A DNA stretch of 64,000 nt from Bolinopsis microptera (lineage: Eukaryota; Ctenophora; Tentaculata; Lobata; Bolinopsidae): assembly GCF_026151205.1 (NCBI RefSeq), contig NC_087079.1, forward strand, positions 6,544,169-6,608,168, given 5' to 3'. The position numbers were made by a program, and so were the translations under genes. The notes under the pieces are model-generated. The model had not been told where the DNA came from, searched no databases, and was given only the letters and a program-made list of their open reading frames with translations. Shown here piece after piece: positions 43,850 through 56,290 of this stretch; within the stretch, counting starts at the first letter, position 1, and every line of letters starts with the position of its first letter.

Positions 43850-45110
43850 GTTAGGGCTATTCTGTTAGCTGATGCTGACAGGCACTGCATGGGGCAGAGA
43901 CTTAGGACCATTACGCTGAAGGCTTACAATGACCCTTTTTGAACCCCATGGCAGTGCTAGTTTTATTATGGTACAAATTGTAAATCGAAGTTATGAAAAC
44001 GATCAAGTCACTCCTGTTTTACACTATCAACAGCTACTTAAAACAACCTAGATTGTACAACTCACTTTGAAGATTAAACTGTTAAGTGATGAGTGATTGG
44101 GCTCATTAAACATTTTAGTAGCGGAGACATGCGGATCAGCTTCTTGAGGTTCTAATAGTTCATTCAGACAAGAAGTTTTACTTTTTCAAATTTAGTTGTT
44201 CAAGCTGCCTGAGTTCAGAAAGTTTGCCAAAGGGGCCCAGGTATTCTTGTCACCTTTACCCTGAGACGAGAGAATGACTTTTTTTACCTTTGATTTGAAT
44301 ACACCATGAGTGATTTCAAGGTCGTTCAGTGCCAACATCTGACGGAATGAATTCCAAAGGCAACTAGATTTGTAAACGAAACTGTTTGAGGGCATGGTTG
44401 TTATAAGAAGAGTTTCTTTGCCGGGTCTTTTAGACAAACAGAAAAGTTCAAATAGTGCAATTGGTGTTCGATACTTAAAGACTTTAAAAAGTTCATTGCA
44501 GCAGTGATACGCGTATAAATTATGCAATGTCATGAGTGATTGACGAGCAAAAATTGGCTTGGTGTGCTCTCTCTCAAAGAATTTGCTAGTAAGTTTCCGT
44601 TCACTGATAGGTCTAGTCCTAGCACATGTCATAAATTTATCAAGGTATGCTTTTTTGTCACCAAACATGATACAAACACACTTTTTCTGGGCTACAAATA
44701 GTGGTTGAAGTTTATTATTACTTGCACCTCCCCAAACGGTAATGCCATAAGATAGGTGACTTTCAAACAGTGTGTGGTACAGGTCCTTATGGATAGATGA
44801 TGGAATTTTATCCTTAATCATGTATAGCCTCCCAGAACAGGACAAGAGTTTTCTAACTAGTTTGTCTCTATAGGGATTGAAAGTTAGGCCTTCGTCGACA
44901 ATTACTCCCAGGAATTTCGTTTCCTGCACCTTTGAGAGAGGTAGGCCATTGAGGTAAAGTCTATTTTCAATTAATAAAGATTGATCATCAAGTTTTCTTT
45001 TAGCTGTATTGAATTCTATATAGCAACTTTTATTGGCGTTAACATGTAATTTATTAGCCAATGTGTACTCGTGGACTGATTGTAGGACCCTATTAGCATT
45101 ATTGTAGTAT
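43850..45110 (-). pseudogene. 5'-truncated LINE copy: reverse transcriptase C-terminal third
   Basis: Open frame 45061-44192 (289 aa) with LANKLHVNANKSCYIEF, KFLGVIVDEGLTF (RT thumb and connection region), then LFESHLSYGITVWGGA and QKKCVCIMFG. This is the C-terminal portion of Jockey/CR1-like non-LTR reverse transcriptases. The palm with its YADD motif is missing because coding similarity stops near 45110, the pattern of incomplete reverse transcription. The remaining frame has no stops, so the insertion is fairly recent. The 3' UTR extends to roughly 43850; no poly(A) tail was delimited. Confidence 0.85.
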
Positions 45111-45520
45111 CAATGATATGCTTCATATAATATATCATATCCATTATCATAAACTCCTGCAATTGGCCCATTATATTAGTGTATGTGTGGATTGCAATAA
45201 ATTATTCAGATATGCAATTCTTTGTTTAATTTTGAATATCGATTTTTTGTTGAAACTGAGTTTTGGTTCGGTTGGTATGATTTTGTAATATCATTTAATC
45301 CGCCATTTATTACATAATTGTTACTGTTAGTTCTTTCATATTTTGGAATTATGTTAATTTTAGGTCGACCCTCATACTTTAGACCAATTGCTTTCTGGTT
45401 TCTATGATGTTCATAACAAATTATTTTTAGGATACAATTCTTTTTAAAATGTTCTAGATTTATCTTAAAATTATTTTGTTCTAGCAGTGATAGTAACCAA
45501 TAACTGCATTGTGCTTAAAC
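45111..45520. other. AT-rich intergenic DNA
   Basis: No gene, repeat or motif recognised between the truncated LINE and the hAT-type MITE. Confidence 0.4.
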
Positions 45521-45767
45521 CAGTGTCGTAACGTTGCCTGTTGGCGCCCCCACCGAAAATGCGCCCCCCTGTTGGCGCCCCCTCCCTAAAATTGAACAAA
45601 TTAGGTGATTTTAGAGGATACCCTGGTAAAATATCTAAAAAAGTGTGTTTCTAGAGCAAAACGCACAGTTTTGCTAGTTTTTCAAAATTTTTCCGCATTC
45701 ATACGACGATTTGCGCCCCCCTAAGATGGCGCCCCCCGCACAGCGGGGCCCTTTCGTTACGCCACTG
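45521..45767. mobile_element. 247-bp hAT-type MITE
   Basis: Ends CAGTGTCGTAACG and CGTTACGCCACTG are inverted repeats of the CAGTGGCGTAAC type common in hAT elements. Flanks GCTTAAAC (45513-45520) and GCTTAACA (45768-45775) fit a slightly diverged 8-bp target duplication. The interior has GGCGCCCCC repeats and no ORF. Confidence 0.85.
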
Positions 45768-45775
45768 GCTTAACA

Positions 45776-46885
45776 GGTTTGGCGAAAATATTTTGTAATG
45801 GGCAAAAGTTTCTCCAAACAAGGATCTGCATGTTAAAATTGTATACATGTACAGCAACAGCATTCTTCATCGATGAGGCCATAATCTTACTTCTTACCTT
45901 AGCAGTAATACTTTTATCTTATATCAGCTATCTTACTTTTGTGAAGTTTTAATCATCAATGACTATACATAGAAAAACATTTCAACTATGCGACTCATAA
46001 ATAATATTCCAATCCGGATTTTACAATTCTGATGTCAGTACATGACGTTTTTTTTAAGCCAACGATTTCATACTGAGTCATAGTTAATTGTGATTAGCAC
46101 TAACCAGCTAGTGACTTTTCAATGACCATCTAATAGCCATTAAATGGCCACTAAGTGGCAGTTAGTTAATTAATGACCATCTAGAATTATTAGTCATATT
46201 GGATTAAACAGAGGTTATTCAGATTAATAGTAGCCATTCAATGATCATTGATCAACCAATAGACAGGTAGAGGTCGCTAAATGGTTGGCAGTCAGTAAGT
46301 GACCCCTCAAATGATCAACCAACAGCAAACTAATGGTTACTAGATCATTGGTGGCCAGTCAATGACCAGCAAGTGACCACTTTTGTGTCATCACTTTTGT
46401 GTCCCATAGAGACCAATCACTAAATACTTTTGTATTATACTGGCTCTAGAATCGTGTTAAACTGATGATCTGGTACATAAACGGTACATAAACGGTACAA
46501 AACTGCTCTTAAACAGCTTGCCTTAATTACTTGTTTAATGTCATGTGTTTCTAGTAGTGAATAAATAAGAATTGGGTGAAATTCACATGAATTTACTGTC
46601 TAGATTCTTTCTGGGGCTTAAAGGGTAGAGCTTACTTAATACTTATGCCTGGCTTGGTAACATCTTCGTAATCGCTCTACATCAAAAACCTTAGTTCTGT
46701 GGCAATAAATTTGTAAATTCGATTATTCTTGAATACTTCTTAGTTATTAAGTTTGATTTTAAATTATGAAATTTCCAGATTCAATTTATTTGAAAGTTTA
46801 TAAGATGATTCACTATGAAAAGTTTCTGTCGTTGGTCAATACAGCTTCATAGACTTGGGAAATTTTTTCTGAAACTTGACAATGA
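45776..46885. other. Intergenic DNA with degenerate short repeats
   Basis: At 46090-46420 diverged units such as AATGACCA, AGTGACC and ACTTTTGTGTC recur many times on both strands (for example CTAATAGCCATTAAATGGCC). No coding potential seen. Confidence 0.5.
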
Positions 46886-46889
46886 TTAA

Positions 46890-47729
46890 GGCCACAGGGG
46901 GGGGGGTCCGAGGTCGATTTTGAGATTTTGAGATATGTTGTAGAGCTCGTTCTAAATTTTCAAATGCTTTTGTCCTTACCGAAAACAAAGTTTCCTATTT
47001 GAAGATATCGCGCGTTGAATTTTGAGGTTTACCTGTAATTCTATTGTAAATGAAAACTTTAAATGAAATCGTGTTCAAAATCTATCTTCTTTTTCAGTTT
47101 ATGACTTAGAACCTTGTAACTTGGCAACAATGTTCTTCAAGGTATTTTGAGTTTTTGTTATGTAACGATTTATGATATCTTTTTCCAAAGCTGAGATATG
47201 AGGTTAACCATGAGTGCGGGTTACAAAATTTAAAATGGTTAACCTCATAAAAAGAGTTAGGAGCAAAATTACAACAATCGTTACATAACAAACTTTTAAA
47301 TTTATGTCAGGAACATAAGTTCCAAATTTGAGGTGAAATGGATAAAAACTCTAGGAGAAGATAGATTTTGAAGTCAAAAATTCGAGGTTTTCAGGAGAGG
47401 CAAAAAACTGTTTTTTATGTTATGTGATTTTTGAGTATTTTGCCTTTATTTCTATATTTTTCAAAGTTTAACTGCTGAAATAACACAAAAACAATAAAAA
47501 CAAAGCTTATCGTAGTTTTCAGTTGTAATGGCATCAATATTTCTGCCCTCCATTATCGATTTATCAAAAAAATGAGGTTAAGGAAGAATTGGTTAACCTC
47601 ATTTATTAAAAAAAGTAAAATAGCTACAGAAAAATGAGTGGTGGCAAAGTATCCACCACAAAAATATATATTGATTCAAAGCATAATATTTTTTTGCATT
47701 TTTTGAAGCCTCGACCCCCCCCTGTGGCC
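46890..47729. mobile_element. Element F: 840-bp TTAA-flanked element with G-run termini
   Basis: Starts GGCCACAGGGGGGGGG and ends CCCCCCCCTGTGGCC, flanked by TTAA (46886-46889, 47730-47733). The interior repeats GAGGTTAA / TTAACCTC on both strands (about 47203, 47238, 47574, 47600). No ORF. TIR order differs from elements A, D and E because the G-run is internal to GGCCACA. Confidence 0.82.
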
Positions 47730-47733
47730 TTAA

Positions 47734-49300
47734 CCAATTAATTTCAAGCAATGACCAATAAAACTGAAAGCAAATATGGTTTTCATCACCACCAGTCTTC
47801 AGATCAAGTTAGTAAAATTAAACGGAAATTGATCATAATATTTAATTACAACCATCACGTCATTATCACGTGATAGTATTTTCGGGGAAAACATTGTAGG
47901 AAGGGAGAATGATTAGGATCCATTGGTGCCACTATAAATAAAGAATAAGCTGCATGTTCGTTTTAAAATATTATGTCACGAAACTGCAAGGGTTGCAAAT
48001 TACATGGACTTCTGGTAATCATTGAATATTTATGTTTGCAGGTGTGCGGCAGTCTGTAATTACAGCTGTATTATGTGTGAAATTCTGATGATTTGAATCA
48101 AATCAATGGCTTCTTGACGTATTGTGTATTTGCGCCTTGATTTGGTGCTTCAATTTTGGTTGGCTTAATAGCTTCTACATATTATATACTTACTTGTTTT
48201 GAAAGATAAATTTAAAGTTCCTATTCGGACGATTTAATGAATGATTAGATATATACAGAAGCCTTGTAGACTAAGGCTGTTATAGATTTAGCCACTAACT
48301 CGCAATGTCCCCTGTTCTCGGAGCTCTATTGTTGTTGGAGGCCCCGAAAGTTCTAACTTGACACGCTGTTACACACACTTCACATCATAATATGGTCAGT
48401 CTCTCCCAATGTTGTTCATTTTAGTGGACATTTCAATGAAGCAAGCGTTGAACACGTAAAGTTCTCGAATCGTGCAATTGACCAAACCACACTTCTCTCA
48501 GCTCTATTTATTGTCTTTTACAGAGAACCATTCACAAAGTTTATAAGCACAGCCACTCTTAAGAGCTGAAAACTTTATGTGTCATCAGTAAGAAGTTTTG
48601 TTACTGCTTGAAAAAGTTCCCTTTATGGCTTTGTAATGCATGTCTATCTGACAAGCACACTTGGTCATTTGGAGCTTTACGAGCATCGTATTAATGGTTA
48701 GACCGTGAAAGTTTTAATTTCTAGCTTGTTTTTCGTCTTGATGAAGAGGACTCAATGCTTGTTTGACCTGCCTTTGTTGAACGCTAGGTGCTTTGGTGAT
48801 CTCTCTCTCTCTCTCTCGCTCGGTCACGAGTTTAACAGCCTGATTCGTGTCCGGTTCAAGAAGGGCGGCTTTTTATCTAATTAATGTCGGGAATATGTGA
48901 ATTGTGGACTGTTGAAGTATTCTGAAGAGTTCTGTGTTTATTACCCTTTGACTTTGTTGAGTACTTCAGCTGTGGAAACTAGAAACGTACATATCTCGTT
49001 ATTTGATTACTCTTGTTAGTACCAGATGGATTGGCTTCAAATTAGGATCAATCATAGCATGTGCTTGTTATCGCAATTAAATTGAGTGATCATTCCAACC
49101 ATCCAGAGTACTTATTTGACCACTGGGCCCGGAAATGGCACCTAATTAGAGGGACCCCACTCACCCTGCTCCAGTAATTTAGGGGAACCTTAGTCACACA
49201 TGTTTTCAAAAGATAAATACCAATTTTCCATCTTGCGTGGAGCTCCCTTTGCTTCCTCATAACATCCTCTTATTGCAGGGGTGTGCTTTAAAATACACCC
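47734..49300. other. Intergenic DNA upstream of E-box domain
   Basis: No gene recognised. One CACGTG at 47867 and a short CT repeat at about 48800-48822. Confidence 0.4.
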
Positions 49301-51603
49301 CACGTGACCCCACTACGTGACTCCAGGCAGCACACCACGTGACTCCATGGTAACCGCACATGTGAACGTGTCAACTCTTGCTTGGCCAATCAGCGGGCGA
49401 GTTGAAAATCACGTGGTGGGAGGCTTATCGCGTGGCTGGTCAGGTGTAGTACAGTCAGTGAGCTGCGAGGGAAGAGAGAGGGAGCTCCTCCAAAATGAAG
49501 CCCTTCGTTTCCGGCCCCCGAGAATCCAAGTGTTGTGAGGAGTTTGATTGTTGGTGCGACATTTTGTATCGTTACACGTTTTTTGGTCTCCACGGCTCTT
49601 AGGGAATATACATTGTGAATTCTCCTGGAACTTTCTGGAACTTCCTCAAGACACCTCTTGCGATTGTTTTCTCAAAGACTTAGTAAACAGCCAGAAAGCG
49701 GTTAAACGTTGGTTTTGTTGTTTTTATCACACTTGTTTCACTTGGATGGATATGGTGAACCATATTTATTTTCACACGTGACAGTATTGTTGGTATTGGT
49801 CGGTCTATACTATTGCTGGAAGTTTATTCTGGTTAGAACGTGCTCATGCAAACAAATAACTTTTCAAACACGAATTTTGGCCTTTATTTCCCCAGAGCCC
49901 TAACATTTCAACGGCCAGCTGTAATTTTATTTCAGACAACCAAGTCTCATTAAAATATGGATGTTTATTTTAAAAGTTAAACATTACGTTATTTTTTATG
50001 TTCGTCCGTTAATGGTTACACGGGTGTAACATTATTGCACACCTCCGAGGTGCACTTTAAATTATAGTGTTAGATTAGAGATTAGGTTATTTCAGTCAGA
50101 TAACAGTCTGAAATGAAATAACTGTCATTTAACTTGCGCAATACGTTAAATGGCAGTTATTTCATCTCGCAATACGTTAAATGACAGTTATTCGATTTTG
50201 CTATAATCTGTTTTCGTAATATTTTAGGTTTTATCATATAAATTTGTCACATCATAAAGTCTTTCGTTTGTTAACTCTTATCACATAAGATATATATCTG
50301 AATGTCTTTCATTTGTTAAGTCTTACTTTGTTTAATGTTCATTCCTCGCAAACGTAACATCTACCCTGATACAACAAACCTTGACAGTGTTTACCGAGTT
50401 CACAAACCTGGGATGACCAGATCAACACTGACCAACTAGAACGCTCTAAACCTTTCACTAGCCAATCAGATTGCTCTAACTTAATCACGTGGGTGTTTTG
50501 ACTGCCTCGAAAGAGCAGCTGAGTCGTGTCTTGTGATGACTGGTTAACTGGCAGATAGGCCAGTGTCTTGTGAGTCTCGGTCATGTTACCAACCTCTGAA
50601 CAAGTTCGTGGAGTCTTTAATACTATCATGCCGTTATATCGTATGTTCCTGTTTTTATTCATGGCTCTGTCGTGGGAATCAAGGCTCATCTTAGTGCCTG
50701 ATTTAGTCAGAGTATCGGAGGACAAGTGGCGCTATAACTAGATTTAAAAGGTTTAATAATCATACCGTTGGTATGTAGGAAGCTAGTACAGTGTGTTGTG
50801 TAGTTTTCTCTGCTTCTGTTGGTGGGATATACCAGTCACGTGACCCCTCGACCTCTCTGTGTATCTTACAAGCTTGTACCTACCGCTCACAAGCAACCCA
50901 CTCCCCGCTATCCCTCGTCCAATCACCCGCCTTTATCCCACCCACGTGACTTTGATCAACCAATCAGCAGGCTGGATTCCCACAGTGCACTACCACTAAC
51001 CAGGTAACCTGCGTGTATTGCCCGTGTCACGTGACTTGACTGGTTTTTAGAACTTCCGGCTACAAAACAAACATCTCCCAGCGCCGAACAGACGTGGTCC
51101 TATTTTTAGTAACAGCTAAGTTTCGTTTGGTGTTAGGGTTGCAGTTGGGCGGCCTGCACCGTCCTGTTCTTTGATCATCCAGCCAAAATAGATTCGAGGC
51201 GCGTGGTTTTTATCGTTTTTCTTTTAATATAGAATTAAAAAATAACGTGTCCTGAAATGGTTCATGCTACATTTCATGGCATTATTGGATAGTGTTGGTA
51301 TTGCAGCGTTTGACCTTATTGTTGATTACCGGTCCTAAATGAACTGCAGCAACACCCAGCCTGATCTCACGACATTTTCCCAGACCTTCCCAAAATACCC
51401 TCCATCTCTCCCAATTTGTACCTGTAATTGTTGGGAATGATTGGTCACGTGACTTGCAGGAGTGAAACAACTGCTGAACTGCTGATCTGAACCCCTCCCA
51501 TCTGGTCTAAAAGAGTGCACTTAATTCAATATACCAATTACTTCAGCTTGTACTGTGTTAGCTGGAGGCCAGTGTACCAACTCTCCGACAAACACCCCAC
51601 GTG
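49301..51603. promoter_or_regulatory. E-box (CACGTG) and CCAAT-box cluster upstream of THAP gene
   Basis: CACGTG at 49301, 49336, 49410, 49775, 50486, 50837, 50943, 51028, 51446 and 51598. Most extend to CACGTGAC, and 50837, 51028 and 51446 to TCACGTGAC. CCAAT or ATTGG pentamers lie at 49386, 50462, 50919, 50960, 51440 and 51623; at 51440 the two sites abut (ATTGGTCACGTGAC). These are the known sites for bHLH-ZIP factors (USF/MITF/TFE) and NF-Y. The cluster ends about 1.1 kb before the THAP start codon. Small ORFs here are not supported. Confidence 0.7.
50114..50164. other. 20-bp stem hairpin with 11-nt loop
   Basis: TGAAATAACTGTCATTTAAC pairs with GTTAAATGGCAGTTATTTCA with one G-U wobble. 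The right arm is repeated just downstream (CAATACGTTAAATGACAGTT). It may be a small foldback repeat. Confidence 0.75.
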
Positions 51604-52765
51604 ACTTCTCCTCTTCTTCCTCATTGGTCAACCTGGCCTCTTCCGCGTCGTTGATTCGCCAATTGTCGGCTAAAGGTGAAAGTCCTGGTGGAGCTGCGAG
51701 CCAACCACACGGCCATGTTGGGTAGCTATTCCGGCACTGAGAGCCGAGAGGGTTAACCTTGCAGCGGGGAAACCTTAGACAGTGTGCCCTAATCCACTTA
51801 CTTTTCAGCTTCTAACTGGTTCAAATAGTTTTTAAGAAGGTTTCTTTTTGTTTGTTTCGCTTTTGTTCCGAGCTGGTTTTTTGTTGTTGTGGTTATAATT
51901 TGGTATTGTTTGTGCGAATGAAGTGGAATCTATCAGTAGCTTGATGTTTAGCTTTTCCTGTAGTGTGGCAGGCGTTTCTCTTATACTCTTATAGTGTGGC
52001 AGGCGTCTTTAAGTTATGATAAAGGTACAAGATCGTCATTCATCGCAAGATTTATATTCCAGTTATCTGTTTGACCTTAGTTTGGGCTTTTCCTGAAGAA
52101 CGAGAACATAATTCGTTATAATCAGATGCGTGAATCTCACATTTATTCGCGACTTAGATCGACCGTTTCCTTGCTTTTGAGTATTGATTTTGAATCGTTT
52201 ACATGATACACACCTACTGTTTTTACACGATCGCCTTTAAGAATTGAGATAGAATTATGGAACAGTACCTATCGAAGTTTGATTATTGTACCCGGATTGT
52301 TTAAAAGGGCTTACCGACTCAATACAGAAACCTTCCCTTTTATATGAATTCATTTCGCTTATTATACGATTATGGTATTTTTGATAAGTTTAATCACAAT
52401 AATTCATGAATTGCAATTAAAGTTTAGGTAATACATTTTTCTATCATCAATGTTGCCTTGTTAAATATCTATGCACACATACCTCGAATGATACAATTCT
52501 CTAAAAATATCCATACCGTATTCACATTGGCACATGATTGAAATTAATAATATTCTGATAGACTTATCTTGTACGAACATAAAGATAACAATCAAATCTA
52601 AACCCCTTATCTCCCTTCTAGGTGTAGCATGAAGCAATAAGAGTGATAATCCCCACCATACACACCACTCTGACCAGAAGTGACCGAACACACACCAACC
52701 TCTCTCTCTCTCAGCTCACTATCTCTCACTATCTCTAACCTGTCACATCTGATCCGGCAGTCATC
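51604..52765. other. Proximal 5' region of THAP gene
   Basis: Likely promoter and 5' UTR. It includes a direct repeat TAGTGTGGCAGGCGT (about 51961 and 51993) and a CT-rich stretch (52699-52735) just before the start codon. No TATA box identified. Confidence 0.45.
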
Positions 52766-54178
52766 ATGGTAAAGAACTGTTGCGTGCTCGGCTGCTCCTC
52801 TAACACTAAACGTAACCCTGCTATTTCCTTCTTCCGGTTCCCGACAGACGTGACCCTGGCTAGCATGTGGTTACAGCTCATAGGTAGACCTGACTTTAAA
52901 CCTTCACAGTACAGTGTTATCTGCCAGCTGCATTTCACGAGGGACGACTTCACCTCAGGTTCCCACCATTACCCTATTACCGGCATCGGTGGACAGAGAA
53001 AACGTCTGAAGACTAAAGCCATACCCACACAAAACTTGAACGGGTGTACGAACCCTGAGGTTTTGGCAGAGATACAGATGAGAGCCAAGACAACCTTTCC
53101 ACAACATCACAAGTTAGCTAAATCCATGATGTCAAACGCTAACACAATGGTTAATGCCAACACGATACAGAACAACAACACAGAAGCAGCTCAACTACAA
53201 CAACTTCTCACCTCACTCATGCCTGCTCTCTTCGGCAACAACTCCAACAACAACGCCAACAACAACGCCAACAAGATGTCCCTGGAGAATAGCCTGAACA
53301 ACATTTCCTGCTCGACTAACTCCCTGACACCCAACATCGGAACCGCAACCCCTCAGGGTAGCTTCTCCAACAGTCCCCAGGGCTGCTACACTAACGGTAT
53401 CTCCACGCCACCCTTCTCCGGGGGAACCAGTCCTCCCTCTGTTGCCACCACACAGGGTCCTATCATCAGCCTGCCCTCAAGTCTCCAGAACATCGCACTT
53501 ACAGACTCCCCGCCCCAAAGTAACGGAGTTCTCCTCTCCAGCAGCACTGCCTTACCTTCTGAACCCATCATGTCTACACCAATCCTGAAGAAAGAGCCTG
53601 TCACAACCACAGATCACGCCATCTTCAAGATCAGTAACGGTAACGCCCTTCCCTCCAACCTGTCTCACAACTCATCTATCATGACATCAACTCCAGTGAA
53701 CAGTTCGCCCTCAACTAACGGGACGGTCATACGAACGAACGGTCCTACACCCTCTACTGAGGACCTGTACGCTGAGCTGCAGAACTCTCTTCTGGCTCTA
53801 AAACAGAACTATTCTAATGAAAATAACAGCCAGATCGTTAAAAACCAGAGTCCAGCTGTTGTGCAGGTTCAACAGCCCATCGCTCATGAGATTCCCATGG
53901 AAACGGGTAACAACGCGTACATCATCGACGTAGACACTTATCAGAAACTAATGGAAACAGTTTCTCAAAAATCAGAAAAATCAATCCAAACCGAGCAGGA
54001 CATTACGATCTGCACTCTTCAGAGCGAGATCAAGCAGCTGAAAGAACAGCTTTATCAGTACGAACTCGCTTTCAACAGTCTGATCAACTGGACTGAGGGC
54101 TCCTTGAAAACGGACCCCGTACCCGCACCTTCGGCACCCAGTGAACCTAAATTAATTGAGGGAACATTGATAGAATAG
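52766..54178 (+). CDS. THAP-domain transcription factor
   Basis: Intronless 470-aa ORF beginning MVKNCCVLGCSSNTKRN. The N-terminal THAP zinc finger (residues 1-about 92) has the C2CH ligands (C5/C10 pair, then CQLHF), the conserved FFRFP, W and the closing KAIP motif, so it should bind DNA. Residues 100-370 are a disordered Asn/Ser/Thr/Pro-rich region with Asn runs. A consensus SUMO site (LKKE) lies near residue 273. Residues about 410-445 form a coiled coil (QSEIKQLKEQLYQYELAF) typical of THAP dimerisation. A canonical HCF-1 motif ((D/E)HxY) is not present; DHAIF near 286 is the closest. There is no transposase domain. It sits alone in a gene-poor domain rich in E-boxes. The target genes are unknown. 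Confidence 0.92.
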   Translation: MVKNCCVLGCSSNTKRNPAISFFRFPTDVTLASMWLQLIGRPDFKPSQYSVICQLHFTRDDFTSGSHHYPITGIGGQRKRLKTKAIPTQNLNGCTNPEVLAEIQMRAKTTFPQHHKLAKSMMSNANTMVNANTIQNNNTEAAQLQQLLTSLMPALFGNNSNNNANNNANKMSLENSLNNISCSTNSLTPNIGTATPQGSFSNSPQGCYTNGISTPPFSGGTSPPSVATTQGPIISLPSSLQNIALTDSPPQSNGVLLSSSTALPSEPIMSTPILKKEPVTTTDHAIFKISNGNALPSNLSHNSSIMTSTPVNSSPSTNGTVIRTNGPTPSTEDLYAELQNSLLALKQNYSNENNSQIVKNQSPAVVQVQQPIAHEIPMETGNNAYIIDVDTYQKLMETVSQKSEKSIQTEQDITICTLQSEIKQLKEQLYQYELAFNSLINWTEGSLKTDPVPAPSAPSEPKLIEGTLIE

Positions 54179-55356
54179 TAGTTGCTAATCAGTTACTTAT
54201 TAGTGACTAATTATTATTATTAGAAACACAAATCGTAGAAATTGTAGTTTGTTTGTTGTTGTTTTTTTCAGGACCTTTTTACTTGCGTATATTGAATAAC
54301 TATCTGTTTTGTATCTATTTAGTTACGTGAAATTGTCTCATTATATTATTAAAAAAGTTTTGCTAGTGCGCGAAGTGAGTTGCTAAGCAACCGTGTTATT
54401 CTTATAACTCATGATGATGATAATAACCCAGTGGCAGATGTTGCCACTGTACGGAACCTTGTCATGATAATGTGATGTTGTTTTTTTTTCTTTTTTCTTG
54501 TGAATCTGGAGAATTTTGTGCCAATTTGTTGTTGTTTTTTCCTGTACAAGTTCGATGAGTTTTGTTTGATATGATGACCCAGGTGAGGGTGAGCGAGTTA
54601 CCTATCCTTGTTGTGATACATATTGAGATAGTACATGTTTTATATATGGGGTATACCTTATCAACCTTCAGTTCTTCGCTTCTAGGTAAGTGTAGCACCT
54701 ATAAAATGTTCATCAGCTTGAGTCTTGATCACTGGTCAAAGTCAAGTCATTCTAGAAAGTTCCAGACTATTTGAAATGTGGACTAGTAATTAATCAGACG
54801 GCATGATTTGGTCGATAAGTCTACTTGTTTTGGTATGATGAGTACTGAGTAATGACCCTCTGAAAGGCAGCTTCCTCATTACATTCGGCTGTTAAATTAA
54901 AGTTTGATAAGGTATTACTCCGTAATGTTATATTTCACTGTTAGAGTTTTGATCTGTTGTCATTTTAGAGTCAGATATTATCAGATCTGAACAAGATAAA
55001 GACTTATTTGGTTTTGATACTTATCCTTTGGACTACAATTGTTGTGTTTATAGATCAGGGTCAATTATTATGTCACTAGATCTGTTGATCTACATTGTTA
55101 GAGAGAGAAAAATTTTTTGCGGCCATGAATTCACAGTGAACTAAATTCCGGTACATCACAAACGTGGTCTTTAGTGCAGGTAAATGTAGCGAACCACAAT
55201 ATTTTCCCCAGTGTATAGTGGACATGTCAGATTATTTTCAGTGGCATGATAGATTATAGTATAATAGCAACCCTGGTTGCACTTTATCGGGTAAAGGACG
55301 CTGTAAGTGGCGAACAATGGGCGCGGCTAGATACGATACCCGTCCTCTCCCACTCT

Positions 55357-55359
<3 letters not shown>
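54179..55359. other. 3' UTR and intergenic DNA after THAP gene
   Basis: AT-rich. An ATTAAA at about 54897 is the nearest poly(A)-like signal seen. No other gene. Confidence 0.4.

Positions 55360-55434
<75 letters not shown>
55360..55434. repeat. (CT)n microsatellite, ~75 bp
   Basis: Uninterrupted CT dinucleotide repeat. It gives Ser/Leu or Arg/Glu pseudo-ORFs. Confidence 0.97.
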
Positions 55435-55435
<1 letters not shown>

Positions 55436-55579
55436 GATGACTCGTGATAGTACAATGCGACACTCCACCCGATTGAAGGCTATTGTCGTTAGTGACAATG
55501 CCTGCTCTTGACAATAGTACTCCTCATCATCTACCCTGTACCCACACAAAAGATCAGGGTGATTCCCTCCAGCGCTCTT

Positions 55580-55888
55580 ATTGGTGGAATTTAGTTTAGC
55601 GGAGCCCTGATTGGTCCAAATTTAGGGAGCTGATGTCCAGGCTCACGCTCCTGACTGCCCTGGAAACGGGGGGAAAGTGCGCCTGAAAATACATAACCGG
55701 ACTTGAGTCCTAGAGGTATTTTGGAGGTGTGTGTCAGTGGCGGGGATCTGATTGGCCGGCCAGTGAGGGCTCAGGGCTCTGATTGGTTCCCCTGTCCGGA
55801 CACGTGACAGGGTTTCCTGGACTTTAATTGCAGTAGTGAGTTAATAAGGCCTGAAAGAGAGAGGACTTTTGTCCTAGCACGCCACGTG
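55580..55888. promoter_or_regulatory. CCAAT/E-box cluster downstream of THAP gene
   Basis: ATTGG at 55580, 55610, 55751 and 55782, and CACGTG at 55801 and 55883, in a locally GC-richer 300 bp. Same motif pairing as the upstream cluster. No gene start recognised beside it. Confidence 0.55.
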
Positions 55889-56060
55889 TGCGGGCACATT
55901 ATTATTCCAGTGCGTTGAACTTAGATACTTATTATATATCAATAATACCTTTTCAGATTTACCTGATCTCTGGGTGTATGGTGGAGGGCACTGGACATTA
56001 AATCTTACTTCATTGAACTGATATTTAGCACAGGGAATAATAATATAGATCCGATATAGA

Positions 56061-56290
<230 letters not shown>

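Noticed and set aside
50339-50725. 128-aa minus-strand ORF near the THAP gene
   Set aside because: No recognisable domain. It overlaps E-box and CCAAT motifs, and its composition resembles the surrounding non-coding DNA. It cannot be excluded, but it is unsupported.
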